Positions 1 to 12,500 of a stretch of 64,000 nt of DNA are shown piece after piece. Position numbers and translations under genes: made by a program. Every line of letters starts with the position of its first letter. Positions within the stretch are counted from its first letter, which is position 1. The notes under the pieces are model-generated. The model searched no databases, was not told the DNA's origin, and worked only from the letters and a program-made list of their open reading frames with translations. This DNA comes from Ectobius pallidus (Eukaryota; Arthropoda; Insecta; Blattodea; Ectobiidae): assembly GCA_964059195.1 (NCBI GenBank), contig CAXKWD010000002.1, forward strand, positions 52,602,923 through 52,666,922, in the 5' to 3' direction.

Positions 1-1055
1 TTACATTGTTTAGAATTAATATGTTGACTTCTCTGTGAAATTTACCAAGAGTTCGACAGCCTCTGACCTTACTTCAAAAGGTAAACAAAACCTCTTCTAA
101 TTCTTTAGAAATGGATGAAATGTACTGTACAGCTAGTAAACCTAAAGTTGTGATCATAGCGAAACACATTTAATTGTAACCAATTAAAATGCTTAGTTCT
201 TTGGGGGAAGGTACTTTCTGCCCCCAAAATTTGAGTTTTTGTCATATAAGGCTTATGTATAACTACGAAAAATCCAATTATTGTGCTCCCTAGCATGTTT
301 TCAGGTCATCGTCTCTGTCTTAGGACATATTTTATCAGTTATGTAGTCTACATATCATGTAAAAGCAGCTCCTTTAAATATACTTTTTCAATTGACACTT
401 TTTAAAAATTATAAATTGAAAGACAAATGAGTTTAATGTCTTTGTAGTTTTCCTAGGGAAGAAGTTTTATAATAGGTCTTCTGTTATTCCACTATTTGTA
501 AGGGGAGGGATACTTTCATGAGGTTGGGATGATATGAAATTTGGGGTTACTTTTTATGAAACTGGGGGGTTGGTGGTGAGTCATGAAGCTACACGGATTG
601 GTCACCCCTGACTAATAAAATGACTATATAGTTTTTCTGTAAAATTTGCTTAGGGGGTGCTTTACCCGTGACCATTTGTTATTTTTCTGTGCTATCTCCA
701 TTATAGTAGAAAATACGTGAAAATCTAGCATAGCAAAGCTGTAGGAAAAATTAAAATGAACATTTTTGTTGAAAACATTTCTTTATTAAATGAATAAGTA
801 TCGAGATAGAAACGAAATAAGTATGACTTCACTGCACAATATCAGATCACAAAATGTGAATGATGCTATTCTTTTGTTTACTATAGGAAGAAGAAAACTA
901 CATTTAATTTACTGCTGAAAATGCAGTAGACTGTGAGTTGTAATAAACATACTAAAACCAATCTTAATAACACGTATATGTGAGAAAGTCTGTGCAACAT
1001 ATTTTGCACCCTTTATTTATATTGTTATTTACTTTAGCTTGCATTCTTGTAAATC
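1..1055. other. Intergenic, no gene seen
   Basis: AT-rich DNA without a convincing open frame. A stretch at about 440-612, with G-runs and the word CACCCCTG near its end, resembles 1140-1252, so it is probably a decayed copy of the small element that follows. Confidence 0.5.
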
Positions 1056-1252
1056 AGGCGTGCCCAGGAGTGGGTCATTGAAATTTATGGCGGGGGGGGG
1101 GGTTGAAAATTGTTGCAAAATTAGCATTTTATGTGTTTTATAACTTCTAAAGGTAATGAAAAACCTCTTCTGTTGTTCCACCATTTGCAAGGGGGGTTAC
1201 TTTTAATGAAACTTGGGGGAGGGGGGTAATGAAGCTAGGGGAGATGGGCACC
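1056..1252. mobile_element. Candidate hAT-like MITE
   Basis: The ends are inverted relatives: CAGGCGTGCCCA on the left and TGGGCACCCCTG on the right. A CAGGGGTGCCCA-type terminus is common in non-autonomous hAT elements. The flanking 8-mers match only partly, so the exact borders are uncertain. The interior has no coding capacity and contains long G runs. Confidence 0.45.
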
Positions 1253-1346
1253 CCTGTGTGAATAACTTCTTGATGTAGCCTTTTTGTACCAATTGACGAA
1301 TCACCTGTTTGCATTTGCTCGTTAATAAGTAAGCATACGTGATAAC

Positions 1347-1872
1347 TAGGGTCCGGATTTGAGGGTCTAAACCTATTTTTTCACCACCTTCCTAATTAGA
1401 ACATTTTAACGTATTTTTCCGTTACATGTCCCTTACTTCCAAACATATGAATCTTATAGAACCTAAAAAGGTTTAAATCGGACTGAAGGGTCTAAAAGGG
1501 GCTAACCAGGATTTTTGCCGATAAACTAGGGGCTAAAAAGGACTTCTGCTGAAAAACTAGGGGCTAAAATGACTTTTGCAGATATACAAGATTTTTAAAT
1601 AGATTTTCCAATTAATGCAAAGAAAAATAAATATGCGAATTTGTGCATTTTAAGAAAAGACATAATAAAAATAAATTTATAGAACCCACTGAAATTAACA
1701 ACGCATATTAAAGGGTAAATATTTCAATTGTTTATGCTATTTTTCTACAAAAACTAGAAAAACTGTGTCAAAATAACAATGTAATTTTCGGTATTAAGAC
1801 TGCTAATATCGTTTGATTAAAACATAAAAAGGGATATTCCTCGAAAATAAAAGCCTAAAAATCCGGGGCCTA
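1347..1872. mobile_element. hAT-type non-autonomous element, TAGGGYCCGGATTT family
   Basis: The left end reads TAGGGTCCGGATTTGAGG and the right end is its inverted relative, AAAAATCCGGGGCCTA. The flanks are gtgataac at 1339-1346 and gtgatatc at 1873-1880, an 8-bp target duplication with one mismatch, as expected of hAT. The interior repeats the word ACTAGGGGCTAAA. A longer, older copy lies at 18918-19830. Confidence 0.8.
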
Positions 1873-2374
1873 GTGATATCAAACCATCTCTTCATATTAA
1901 TAGACTTTTACATGAAGCTGAAACAACTCGAAGTGCACTTCTTGCAATGCAGCTTTTAATTCTATGTCAGAACTGGAAGAAATTATATTGCCCATGCTGA
2001 GGGTAGCTGACGTTATGTGAGTGCAACATACAAGATTTTTCTTTACTCTTATTTCTGCTAATTAGTCTTGCATGAGACGTCATAAAACGCGAAATTCTTT
2101 TCATTGCTGAACTGGTTTTCACTTTTTTTCTATCGCACAATAATTAAGTCTACAAGGTCAACTCTGCAAACGTCCTCTGAAACTGGTAAAAGTATTCTAA
2201 AACGGCTATTGACTTCCTCGGTCCTTGGCCTATATCCTGCACCTCCTCACAGGGCTCTCAGTATGCAGTTTCTATTTTTATACCACCGATCAGAGGTCAG
2301 AGGCTTCTGAGTGAATTGTTCGCTTACCATAAGACCGAAATATTAAGCTACAGTAGTTCTAACCTGGTTCTAAC
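1873..2374. other. Intergenic, no gene seen
   Basis: Nothing recognised. The open frame at 2104-2310 has no resemblance to a known family and no supporting context. Confidence 0.5.
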
Positions 2375-2647
2375 CATAGGCGTAACGAGGGGGGGGGGTT
2401 TGGGGTTTGAACCCCCCCCCCCCCATTGATTAAAAAAGGGAAAATAGTACTACTTATTTCATTATTGTGATATATCACATTTTTTAAAAATCTGCTTATA
2501 AATTACTTAATATGAGTTTAAAGCGTGGGAAGCTTAAAACTCGTTATTGTGCCCCTTAATTTTTTAAAATTTTCCGGGGGGAGGACCCAGGAACTCCCCT
2601 CTCCAGATGTTATAACCCCCCATATGGTCGGCCTGGTTACGCCTATG
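2375..2647. mobile_element. hAT-type MITE, CATAGGCGTAAC family, copy 1
   Basis: The ends are CATAGGCGTAACGAGG and the inverted CCTGGTTACGCCTATG. A perfect 8-bp target duplication, gttctaac, lies at 2367-2374 and 2648-2655. The 273-bp interior has opposed runs of G and C that could fold back. It has no coding capacity. A second copy is at 4492-4796. Confidence 0.9.
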
Positions 2648-2684
2648 GTTCTAACCATTCCTTGTGAGACTCTAGCCTCTAAAG

Positions 2685-2760
2685 CAGTGATCTTCAACCC
2701 GCGGCCAGTGGTTTAATTTTTGGCGGCCCGCAAAAAAACACTAATTTAAACTACGATGCC
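2685..2760. mobile_element. hAT-like terminus fragment
   Basis: The sequence CAGTGATCTTCAACCCGCGG has the form of a hAT left terminus. No matching right terminus was found nearby, so this is a fragment at best. Confidence 0.35.
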
Positions 2761-3977
2761 AATGTTGACAATTTAATGACAAAGAAGCAGTGTCAGGTTC
2801 ACATTAAATTCAAGAATGATTTAATTATTTATTTAATAATAATAATGAACATTACAGATAGAAACCCTAATTACTGTGCTTTGTATTATTAATTAACATT
2901 GCAAAGTGGAAGACAAACTATAAAACACACATGTATAATGTTAAGTAATCCCTACAGATATTGTGATATAATTGATATATTGGTGTTCAGTGACGTAGCC
3001 AGAAAATAATTTTGGGGAGGGTCCAAAGTGCCGGGGGGTTTGAGGGGTATTCCATACCCCCCATGGAGTCCACCCCGGAAAAAAATGAACCAATGAAAAT
3101 AACATTTTACGCTATTTTAGCAATGAAAAACTAGTTAGCATTTTTTTTACTACAAGTTACTCTAAGCTATAGGCTACCAACTTAAACAAGCAATCGTTAC
3201 CTAAATTATAAAACTTATTAGTTATTACTATTTATAAGAAAAGTTAAATAACACACGGAACAGTTGAAATAATAGGCCTACATTACAAGTTCAGTATTTT
3301 ATTATTAATAAAATAATTAAATATTTGACAACATGGAGCTTAAATGACAAATAAAATTTTAGGTTTTGATTTGGGGGGGTCTTAAAGTAGGTTTTTGGTG
3401 TAGAGTATTCCAATTCTTCACAATTTTAACTAAAACCTAATTGCTGCTTGGATGAACCAGTAACCAACAATTGATCAATCGTCCTTCTTGAGGTAACATT
3501 GAGGCAACTTTCATTATTAGTAAGATTATCTTTGGTAGGCTAACTACTGTCAAGGAATTTTACAGAAAAACTTTAGAAGTATGCTGCATTCTAGAAATAC
3601 GTGTTCTTAATCGTATTTGCGAAATACACTTACACACAATAAAGATTTATTTGGGCGGAAAAAAGAAAATTTCTTTGGCCGAAAAAAATGAAAAATAAGT
3701 TGAAACTGCGCGTGTTAAACTCGATTCGCAGTGAAGTACATAACAGGAAAGGAACCTGCAAGGTTTTCTGAATCCAGCGTCCTTGTTGAGGTAACATTGA
3801 GGTAACTTTCATTCTCGTATCAAGTTGTAATTATGATATTATGGTCGCAGTTGTGTGTAAATCCTTTCGCGCGTGTGTTGTACGTAAGTATCAGTTCCAA
3901 CTTTGTTACCGTAGCAGCTTTAAACTCTGTGTGTGACAATAGACGATAATAATTTATATGAAACAAGAGGGTAGAAG
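2761..3977. other. Intergenic with short direct repeat and a MITE-like end
   Basis: No gene is seen. A hAT-like end, CAGTGACGTAGCCAG, begins at 2988 without a visible partner. A sequence of about 40 bp containing GAGGTAACATTGAGG occurs twice in direct orientation, at about 3479-3518 and 3778-3817. Confidence 0.5.
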
Positions 3978-4971
3978 AAGGGCCGTAGCAAGGTCCTCAT
4001 GCGCTCTTGGCGAGTTTGACAAATCTGCGCCCTTCAATACTGGGTGTCTGAACAATTTTTTTAAATTTCTGTAAAATTGTTTATTATTTTAATATAAAAA
4101 CACTGTTATTATCAAAGAAAACCTAAACCTCAATTTGAAAATGAACCAAGTGTTCGACTTTCAAGGAACTAAAACGTTATTTTCAGACAACTGGACTACT
4201 TAAAAAAGAATTAAATAATAAAATCTAGTATCAAAAGTAAATTACATAATAGGCCTGAGGCCTACTAAAATTTTAACACATTAATATAGGTAAAAGTATT
4301 TTTTTTCGGAAAGTTGAATCACTTTCATCTCAATAATAACGTACATTTTAATTTTTATTGTTATATCTTTCCATACTGTTCATGATTTATGTTATCATAT
4401 CCTGACAATAAAAAACGCGTTAATTAAAGAACGTTGCATGACTGCTTTTTGTTTGTAGACAGTCGGCATAATACTGCAGATAGTTCACGTGCATAGGCGT
4501 ACCGAGGGGGGGGTTTGGGGGTTTGAACCCCCCCCCCATTGATTAAAAAAAGGAAAATTGCATATTTTTTTTAAGCTTGCCCATAAATTACTTAATACAA
4601 ATATTTTGCGTCTTAATTTTTAAAATTTTCCGGGCGAGGACCCCCGGAAGCTTAAAACCCGTTATTTTGCATCTTAATTTTTTAAATTTTCCGGGGGAGG
4701 ACCCCCGGACCCCCCTCTCCCTGGGGGGAATTCCATACCCCCAGACCACGTGGATGTTATAACCCCCCCCATATGGTCGGCCTGGTTACGCCTATGTTCA
4801 CGTGCAGGAATTTTTAACCTGAAAGATTTCTTCCATTAAGGTGGAATTTTTATTGTTTGATAAATTGCACCAGTCTAAAAAAGGCGGGATTTTTCATGGT
4901 TAATTTGGCGCCCTCTCTGTACCTGCGCCCTTGGCAGGGGCCCATCTCGCCACCGCCTAGCTACGGCCCTG
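3978..4971. mobile_element. hAT-type element, CAGGGCCGTAGC family, with nested MITE
   Basis: The ends are (A)AGGGCCGTAGC and GCTACGGCCCTG. The perfect 8-bp duplication ggtagaag lies at 3970-3977 and 4972-4979. The 994-bp length includes a complete younger MITE at 4492-4796. Without it the element is about 680 bp and non-coding. The first base is A where the relative at 6784 has C. Confidence 0.88.
4492..4796. mobile_element. hAT-type MITE, CATAGGCGTAAC family, copy 2 (nested)
   Basis: Same termini as the copy at 2375-2647. It is flanked by a perfect 8-bp duplication, ttcacgtg, at 4484-4491 and 4797-4804. It sits inside the older CAGGGCCGTAGC element, so it inserted later. Confidence 0.9.
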
Positions 4972-4979
4972 GGTAGAAG

Positions 4980-5888
4980 TAGATATTATTCACGAGCCAA
5001 TACAATCTGTCCATCATCACGATTTTATTAGTTAGCCTACTATTTAGAAAAAAAAAGAAAATGAATATGGATTCTTATTTTAACTAAATCGTACACATAC
5101 ACTCATGCTTAAACGGAAAGATTTAATTAAAAAAAATTCAGCTTTATTTATACTCCTCTGAACATCGGGCTTGTATTAAGAGTGTCACGTTCTATAGGTG
5201 GCAGAGTAGGCCGTTTTCTATTGTTGATGTAGGCCTATTTATGACGTCTGTTCACTTCAAATGATATTTTAAGTAGGCCGTTTTCTGTTGTTGATGTAAG
5301 CCTATTTATAGCGTCCTTTCACTTCAACTGATATTAGTTTAATGAATATGAAACAGGATGAAATATCGGGCATGAACCATGGTAAGTAAATATCCAATTC
5401 AGCATTTGCCTTTTCGACCATGAAAAAAAGTCAAGTCATGGGGTTTAAAAAGGGATCTCCCGAATGCGAGTCCATGATGCTACCATCTCGACCACCTCGC
5501 TCGGCGATTTCTTTCATTGATTATTGACAAGGAAAAATAGAGTTTATTGAGGTCTTCGTCTCAAAATAGGACTTTCTGTGATGAATCTATTTTTATCCTG
5601 GCGATATCTTCATAATTTTGATGCATTGACTTCATTCTGTCTCCAGGATATGCAAACTATTTTTGCAAGATATACGGTAAAAATAATTTTACATCATACT
5701 TATAAATATTAATAGATTAAATTTGAATAAGTTGAAGTGATTTAATATCACATTAAACTTACATTTTATAAACAAAATTGTATGTATAATTTATTATTAT
5801 TCATAATTAAAAAAAAAAATTAGAAAAGGATTGACTGACAGGCTGTGTTATAGGGTACCTTGTGTAAAAAAAAGAATTTTTGTTTTAC
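4980..5888. other. Intergenic with a short tandem duplication
   Basis: No gene is seen. A unit of about 67 bp containing GTAGGCCGTTTTCT is present twice in tandem at about 5205-5271 and 5272-5337, with a few differences. Confidence 0.55.
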
Positions 5889-6235
5889 TTACTTTCTCAA
5901 TGGCAATAGGAAATTCCTAAGCAAGCTAAAGGAATATTACCTATTTTATGGAACCCGAAGGTTCATTGCCGCGCTTATCTGAGTCCGGCATTCAACCCTG
6001 TTCTATGCTAAGTTCCTCCAACCATCCCTCGCAAATCATACTTAGCTTAAATCTATCCTAATATTGTCCTCTCACTTACGTTTAGGTCTTCCAAGTGGTC
6101 TTTTCCCAACGGGTTTCCCAGTCAATATTTTTTAGATATGTCTTTCTTCCCCCATGAGTGCAACATGTCCAGCCCATTTCATCCTCCGTGATTTAATTAC
6201 TCTTACTATATCCGGTGATGAGTGCAGTCATCTTT
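5889..6235 (-). pseudogene. Non-LTR retrotransposon RT C-terminus, fragment
   Basis: The - strand translates, with internal stops, to the widespread insect LINE tail: MKWAGHVALMGEERH, then GKPVGKRPLGRPKRK, then AAMNLRVP followed by a stop at 5946-5948. These are the last ~90 residues of the reverse transcriptase polyprotein, beyond the catalytic domain. In-frame stops show it is dead. Relatives occur at 27913-28000, 60641-61205 and 61203-61460. Confidence 0.75.
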
Positions 6236-6783
6236 GCCTTAATAAACATTATTTTCTTCTAATAACACCGCAATTATTATTATTAGTCTATTTATTTGTT
6301 TATTATTTATAGTATTAAATACGTAATTTGCAAACGCTAAGAACAAAACACTTAAACACAGCTTCCTGATATAAACCTTCACTATCACATGTACGAAGAC
6401 TGGTTTCTTTTGCTAATACAGAAGTTTAAATCTGAATAAAACAGAAAATATAACATAAAAAAATGAAAACTTATGAAAAACAAATAATGCAGAAATAAAT
6501 AAAATTTTAATTAAGTTACATAAAAAAACCATTATAATATACATAAAAATAAAATAAAAATGAAACCAAACTATGATTAAGATGGTCGATATTAGTTCAG
6601 TAAAAAATTGTTGTATTGCTAATAGAAAATTGATAGCCAAAGGACGATCTCACTACTCCATCGCATTATTTTTCATAAAATTTATGTACTGATTAATTTT
6701 CTCTTTAAGTTTTACAAATACAAGGCATTCGGGTCTATCATTACTAATTTAAAGATTAAAACAATTCGAGCATGCCCTTCAAC
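6236..6783. other. Intergenic, no gene seen
   Basis: Strongly AT-rich. The open frame at 6413-6640 on the - strand is a low-complexity hydrophobic reading with no support. Confidence 0.5.
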
Positions 6784-7174
6784 CAGGGCCGTAGCTAGGC
6801 GGTGGCGAGATGTGCCCCCGCCAAGGGTGCAGGTATAAAGAGGGCGCAAAATTAACCATGAAAAAGACCACTTTTTTATTTTTTTTTATATTTTTATAGA
6901 CTGGTGCAATTTATCAAGCAATAAAAATTCTAGATTTTATGATTTCATTATTTTTTAAGTAGTCCAATCGTCTGAAAATAAGGTTTTAGTACCTTGAAAG
7001 TTCAACACTTAGTTCATTTTCAAATTGAGGTTTAGGTTTTCTTTGATAATAACAGTGTTTTTATATTAAAATAATAAACAACTTTACGGGGGAAATTGTT
7101 CAGATCCCCCAGTATTGGAGGGCGCAGATTTGTCAAACTCGCCAAGGGCGCAGAAGTACCTTGCTACGGCCCTG
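6784..7174. mobile_element. hAT-type [16 protein letters not shown] family, copy 2
   Basis: The ends are CAGGGCCGTAGC and GCTACGGCCCTG. A perfect 8-bp duplication, ccttcaac, is at 6776-6783 and 7175-7182. Its interior matches parts of the element at 3978-4971 in the opposite orientation, so both belong to one family. Confidence 0.92.
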
Positions 7175-7182
7175 CCTTCAAC

Positions 7183-7752
7183 CAAGTAAATTTAGAAAAT
7201 AAATAACTTCTTTTCGTTGTTAACTGTCGTGATGCTTCCAATTCTTGAACCATCTTGTGCAAAGTATATTAGTTCTCCTAGTTCTCACAGATAGCGTTAG
7301 CTTCCAGCGTAACGAGAGCTTAGCGGAATTACTGATTGCATTGCTGTACAGTGGTGACATCAAGCGAGAGACTTGGTAGATAAGATAAGAGTTTAGTTTG
7401 TGTCCTGCTACCGCGTTATTTGAATAAAGCATTACGAAAATTGAAAAGTTATTACTTTTTTTCAGTAACTCCACGAGTACTGATAGTTTTGTTATTAATT
7501 GAGCTTAACGAGTGTTCCTTCTCATGACAAGAAACACCAGCGAAATTAAATTACCGTACCCAAGTAAAGCTCAACGAAGAAAAATAATTCAATTTTCTTT
7601 CAAAGCGAATATTATAACACACTAAAGGTACATATATACGGTACAGCCGGCTGCAAAACGAATGGGCCAACTCTTATTCGTTAGAATAATAGGTTCAATA
7701 GGTTCAATAAACGAACCAGTCAATGCTGTGACATTTGTTCACTGGCAGAATA
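7183..7752. other. Intergenic, no gene seen
   Basis: Nothing recognised on either strand. The frame at 7220-7474 on the - strand has no family resemblance. Confidence 0.45.
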
Positions 7753-8433
7753 GGAGGGAGAATCAAATGAAATCAGCAATTAATGTTTTCCCACTATTTT
7801 ACTGCAGGAAGAATGCTTGCTTGTACATTATTTTTCCACATAGTCCCCTCCCAGTTCAATGCACTTACGCCATCTGATAGGAAGTGCTTCGATACCGCGT
7901 GAGAAAGATTATTTTGGTTGACACTGTAGCCACTCGTACTGCCGATTGGACGGCCTTCGTCAGACTTGAGCTTATGCCACCAAGGGGCTCCTTTAATGGA
8001 CCAAAGATGTGGAAATCTGATGGTGCCAAAGTGAGGGGGATTGCTGAGTGCAAGTGTTTTGCTTCAACATGATAACGACCGTCCTCATTCTGCTCTTGCA
8101 ACCATGAAAACCATCGATGACATTCGCTTCAAGTGCCTCCCACATCCGCCAGATTTGTCACCATCAGATTGCCACATCTTTGGTCCATTAAAGGAGCACC
8201 TTGGAGGGCAGAAGTTCAAGTCTGATGAAGACGTCCAACCGGCGGTGCACGAGTGGCTGCAGCGTCAACCAAAATATTTTTTCTCACGCGGTATCGAAGC
8301 ACTTCCTATCCGATGGCTTAAGTGCGTTGAGCTAGGAGAGGACTAAGTAGAAAAATAATGTACAAGCAAACATTCTTCATGCAGTAAAATAGTGGAAAAA
8401 AATTAATTGCGGTTTTCATTTGATTCTCCCTCG
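7753..8433. mobile_element. Palindromic mariner derivative 1
   Basis: Outer ends match each other as inverted repeats (right end CGAGGGAGAATCAAATGA on its complement; the left end has G in place of the first C). Both are flanked by TA, the mariner target. Each arm carries the C-terminal part of a mariner transposase pointing outward: - strand on the left, + strand on the right. No complete transposase remains. The arms of about 300 bp meet around 8040-8140, so a single strand could fold on itself. Confidence 0.8.
8041..8346 (+). pseudogene. Mariner transposase C-terminal fragment
   Basis: This open frame of 101 codons reads LLQHDNDRPH, which carries the second acidic catalytic residue, then PPDLSPSDCHIFGPLKEHLGG, which includes the third Asp of the mariner DD34D triad. 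It continues to a normal-looking C-terminus. The N-terminal DNA-binding part and the first Asp are absent. A complementary partial copy, APSDFHIFGPLKEPLGG, is on the - strand at 7865-8101. Confidence 0.75.
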
Positions 8434-9462
8434 TATATCCATCTTCTGTGCCGAAGGTTGTGAGTTCGCTTCCCATTAATTTGTTAATATACAATGTTAT
8501 GCCAGTCTTCTAAAAATACTGTGGACTGTTAATAGGTTTCTAAAAAGCGAACTTCCTGAAAAAAGCTGAAATAAGTAAAAGGATTTTATTTTATTAACAC
8601 GAGAAGAACAAAAATGCCATAAGCTACATGAAAATGGCCAATTGTTGGGATTAGTATCTTGCTCGCAGCTAGACATACGACCAGAAACTTGTAATTAAAA
8701 AAATTAAGGATGATTTGAGATTCGAATGTACAGCCATTGCTCACTCGTTTTGCAGATCAGCCACTTTGCTTGCTGATAGGCCTATAGCACAGCTTTAATA
8801 CGTGGATATATAATTGAATATTAGCTCCAGCGGATTTTAGGTTGCTCAACATTATTCTTATTTAATTCTTCAGATAACTGATTCTTCATTCAATTGAAAA
8901 CAATATCAGGCTTTTAAATAAAATACAGCCAACTTGAATCGTTGCGCTTCGTCGGCTATTAAGGCCTATTGGTATGAATTGTCACAAATTCAACTCGTGA
9001 AATAGGAAACATTTTTCATAAGTAACAGGGAATTTCAAATAATTGTGATATTAAGTAATACATGAACAAATCCCAGTTCTGTACATGCAAGTAGAATATA
9101 AAGACATTTTTTATATAATTACCTATTATGTACAGGTTTGGAACCAAAACCCTAAAATGAACCGAAAACCAAAATGCGATAGGGAATTCTATGCTTTAAT
9201 GACAACTCAATACAAACATATAATTATTAGGTTACAACTATTTAGACTTGTAACCGATATAGATTTGCTGGCAGAATTTTGTCTAGCAGAAATTATTTAC
9301 GTGCATGCAAATTAACAGCCTTAAATGCCAATACATTAATGCGGGGTCTCAGTATGGACTCTTACACACTTTTTACTGTGTAAAATTACATGTATTTTGT
9401 AATTCAGACCCACAAGTGTTTTCATAAAATAATAATACTAGGTCTTTGTTTCATTTTCCAGA
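8434..9462. other. Intergenic region upstream of the dehydrogenase gene
   Basis: No convincing gene. A splice acceptor (tttcattttccag, ending 9461) sits one base before the ATG at 9463. An untranslated first exon must therefore lie upstream, but I cannot place it. Confidence 0.45.
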
Positions 9463-9594
9463 ATGGATCGTTGGAGGGGAAAGGTAGCTCTAGTGACTGG
9501 AGCAAGTAGTGGAATAGGAGCTGCCATCGCTGCTGCTTTGGTGAAAAATGGCTTACAGGTTGTGGGCATTGCAAGACGTCTCCACAGAATCGAG
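9463..9594 (+). CDS. Dehydrogenase coding exon 1
   Basis: Codes residues 1-44 and includes the TGASSGIG cofactor motif. It ends in phase 0 at GAG|gtatat. The ATG follows directly after a splice acceptor, so this is not the first transcribed exon. Confidence 0.93.
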
Positions 9595-12500
9595 GTATAT
9601 TTTAATAAGTTATTTAATTTAATTGTTGGTTGTTGAGACGGAACGGATGACATATTTCATCCTGATTAAGAGAGGAATATAAACTTCAACTATCCTGTCT
9701 ATGCTTTTTTTCATTATTTGTTCCTCCATTCTTTCTTATTTATTTATGTCTTTTCTTCTTTTTGACTTTCTTTCCTCTTCATCTTTGTTGGCGTTATTGT
9801 CATCCTTCTCCTCCTCTTATTTTCTTTATATTCCTATTTAAGTTTCCCTTTCATTGGGACCTTACTCATGTAGACAAAGTGAGGGAATTACTACCTTGTA
9901 GGAATGTTTGGCTAGGTGGAAGTTCAATTCCTGTTGTGCTCATGCTGGGATATATTTGTTGTAAAGACTTGTAATTTTTTATTTTTCAATTCACTGATGA
10001 GTACATTGTACTATTTTACTAAATCAGTTTTTTTTTTAAAAATACTACTTGACTTGACAATTAGTTTGTTTGTAGTACTGAGTTATAACATATTTTATAT
10101 ACTAATATAAAGTAAATGGATTTTAGGCATACTATGGGTATGTAAGGGCACTTCATAAAACAACTCTTTTTACTCCTTGAAAGGTTATTAGTTTTGTCTT
10201 GAAATTTTACAAACATTTCCACTGCATTCGTTAAAAACGACAAGAGCAAAGATAGAATAAGCCTATTGAGGAATCTAACAACATGTGTTTAAAGCTTTGT
10301 ATAAAGACAAATTTAAGAGGGAAACACTAAATTCTGACATTCTGAACAATTAATTCATAAAACACCTAATCACAGCTTCCCGCTATTTTTATTTTCAGGA
10401 ACTGTCCACATCTTTAAAAGGCGAAAGTGGGAAACTGCACGCCATGAAATGCGACATCGCAAATGAAGAAGAAATCTTGTCTGTGTTTGCACAAGTGCAG
10501 AAGCAGTTTGGTGGAGTGGACATTCTGGTGAACAATGCAGGTGTCCTGTACGAATCTCTTCTAGGAGGTAACTGACATTCACTGTGATGGTCGACACTTT
10601 AGATGAAAAGAAATTTCCAAAATAGCTCTCTCAGCTAGGAAATGGGGGAGGTTAGTCGGCATTCATTGAACACAGAATCAACGCTTACTGGCTATTGTCA
10701 ATATCGTCCAGTACCTCTAAAAGACAACGGGGATGGTTTCGATGCTTACTATGTTTATTCTGTGCCACTAAAACCAACATCACTATTCCCAACCTGACTG
10801 CCACTTATGTAGAATCACTGGTGAATAGAGCGGGAAACATGTGCTTTGAATCAAGTCACACAAATGCAGTGGCAGAGCTGATAACGGGAAACCAATGAAT
10901 TTCTGAGAAATATGCAGTGATGGGAAGTAATTAAGTAAAAGTAATCGGATTCCTTTTTTAGTCCCATTTACTTGTAATCAATAATTTTTAAAAATGTAAT
11001 TTCTACTTGTAATTTACTTCTGGAAATAAAATTGTAGTTATTACAATTTAGTGATTGTTAGTATTAGTATCATTCTCGCTTGCTATATCATCATCACTAC
11101 TGTTTTTGCAACTAATATCCAAATTAGAGTTATTATTAACAAAAAGTCACTCAATGTTTCCGAAAATATTCTCATTGATGTGTTTTTTTGTTTGTTGATT
11201 AATAATTTGGGCTTGTGCCCAAAACAAACCACAAACAAGGAATTTTTAGGTACTGCCATTTTGTAAAGTAATTATAAATGTAATTGTAATTTTACTGATT
11301 ACTTTTGAAAAAAGTAATTTGTAATTGTAATTAAGTAAAATGTCTCTCAGGTAATTGTAATTCAGCCCAATTACTTTCTTTTTGTACTTTTCCCATCACT
11401 GGAAATATGACATTTTGAAATCGTTGTTTGTTTGAGCATAATTTGTATAAAATCATCTGTACTAGCCGTATGGGAAGGAGAAGATAGAAAATACCAAAGG
11501 CTGCATATAATCCATGCAAAACTGCAGTTGGCAAAGTGTTTCCAAAGATATAAATTTTTATCTTGCAAACAATAGGTTTTCATCCAGTTCTTAATTTACA
11601 ATACATATGTCATGTAAATACTTTGCTTTTGTGCTTTGTACAGATGGGAAGACAAAAGACTGGCGTCACATGCTGGATGTAAATGTGCTGGGTTTGAGTG
11701 TCTGCACTCGGGAAGCACTCATGAACATGAAGGAGAGGAACATCGAGCAAGGACACATCGTGCACATTAATAGGTGAGCAGCATGTAAAATTACCTCTTA
11801 TATTATAACATAATTATTATAGGTATATAAGGGTCAGTCAAATGAAAATGAGACAGATGGAAAAAAGTAAGTAAACTGTTTATGATTTAAAACGTAATCA
11901 CCGTAACTGTTAATACATTTATCCCACTGTGAGACAAGGCGGTCAATGACTTCATGAAAAAATGTTTGTTGTTGCCTATGGAACCATGATTCTGCCCAGG
12001 CGTGCACCTCTTTGTCCGAAGCAAATCGACGACCACAAATGTCTTTCTTCATTTCTCCAAAAATATGGAGAGAGAGATCTGGACTGTATGGAGGATTTGT
12101 AAGGGCTTCCCAGTGAAACTTCTGCAGTGTAGTCAAAACAACCTTGGCAACATATGGGCGAGCATTATCGTGCAACAGAATGATGCCATCCGTCAACATT
12201 CCTGGGCGTTTGGACTTGATGGCACGCTCAATTTTTGCCAAGTTTCCTCCATACAGTCCAGATCTCTCTCCATATTTTTGGAGAAATGAAGAAAGACATT
12301 CGTGGTCGTCGATTTGCTTCGGACAAAGGGTGCATGCCTGGGTAGAATCATGGTTCTGTAGTAAACAGCATTTTTTTTTTCAAGAAGCCATTGACCGTTT
12401 TGTCTCACAGTGGGATAAATGTATTAACAGTTATGGTGATTACTTTTGAAATAATAAACATTTTACTTACTTTTTTTTTCTATCTGTCTCGTTTTCATTT

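Noticed and set aside
12002..12408. Additional genes at 12002-12289 (+) and 12193-12408 (-)
   Set aside because: They are out-of-frame readings of the palindromic mariner.
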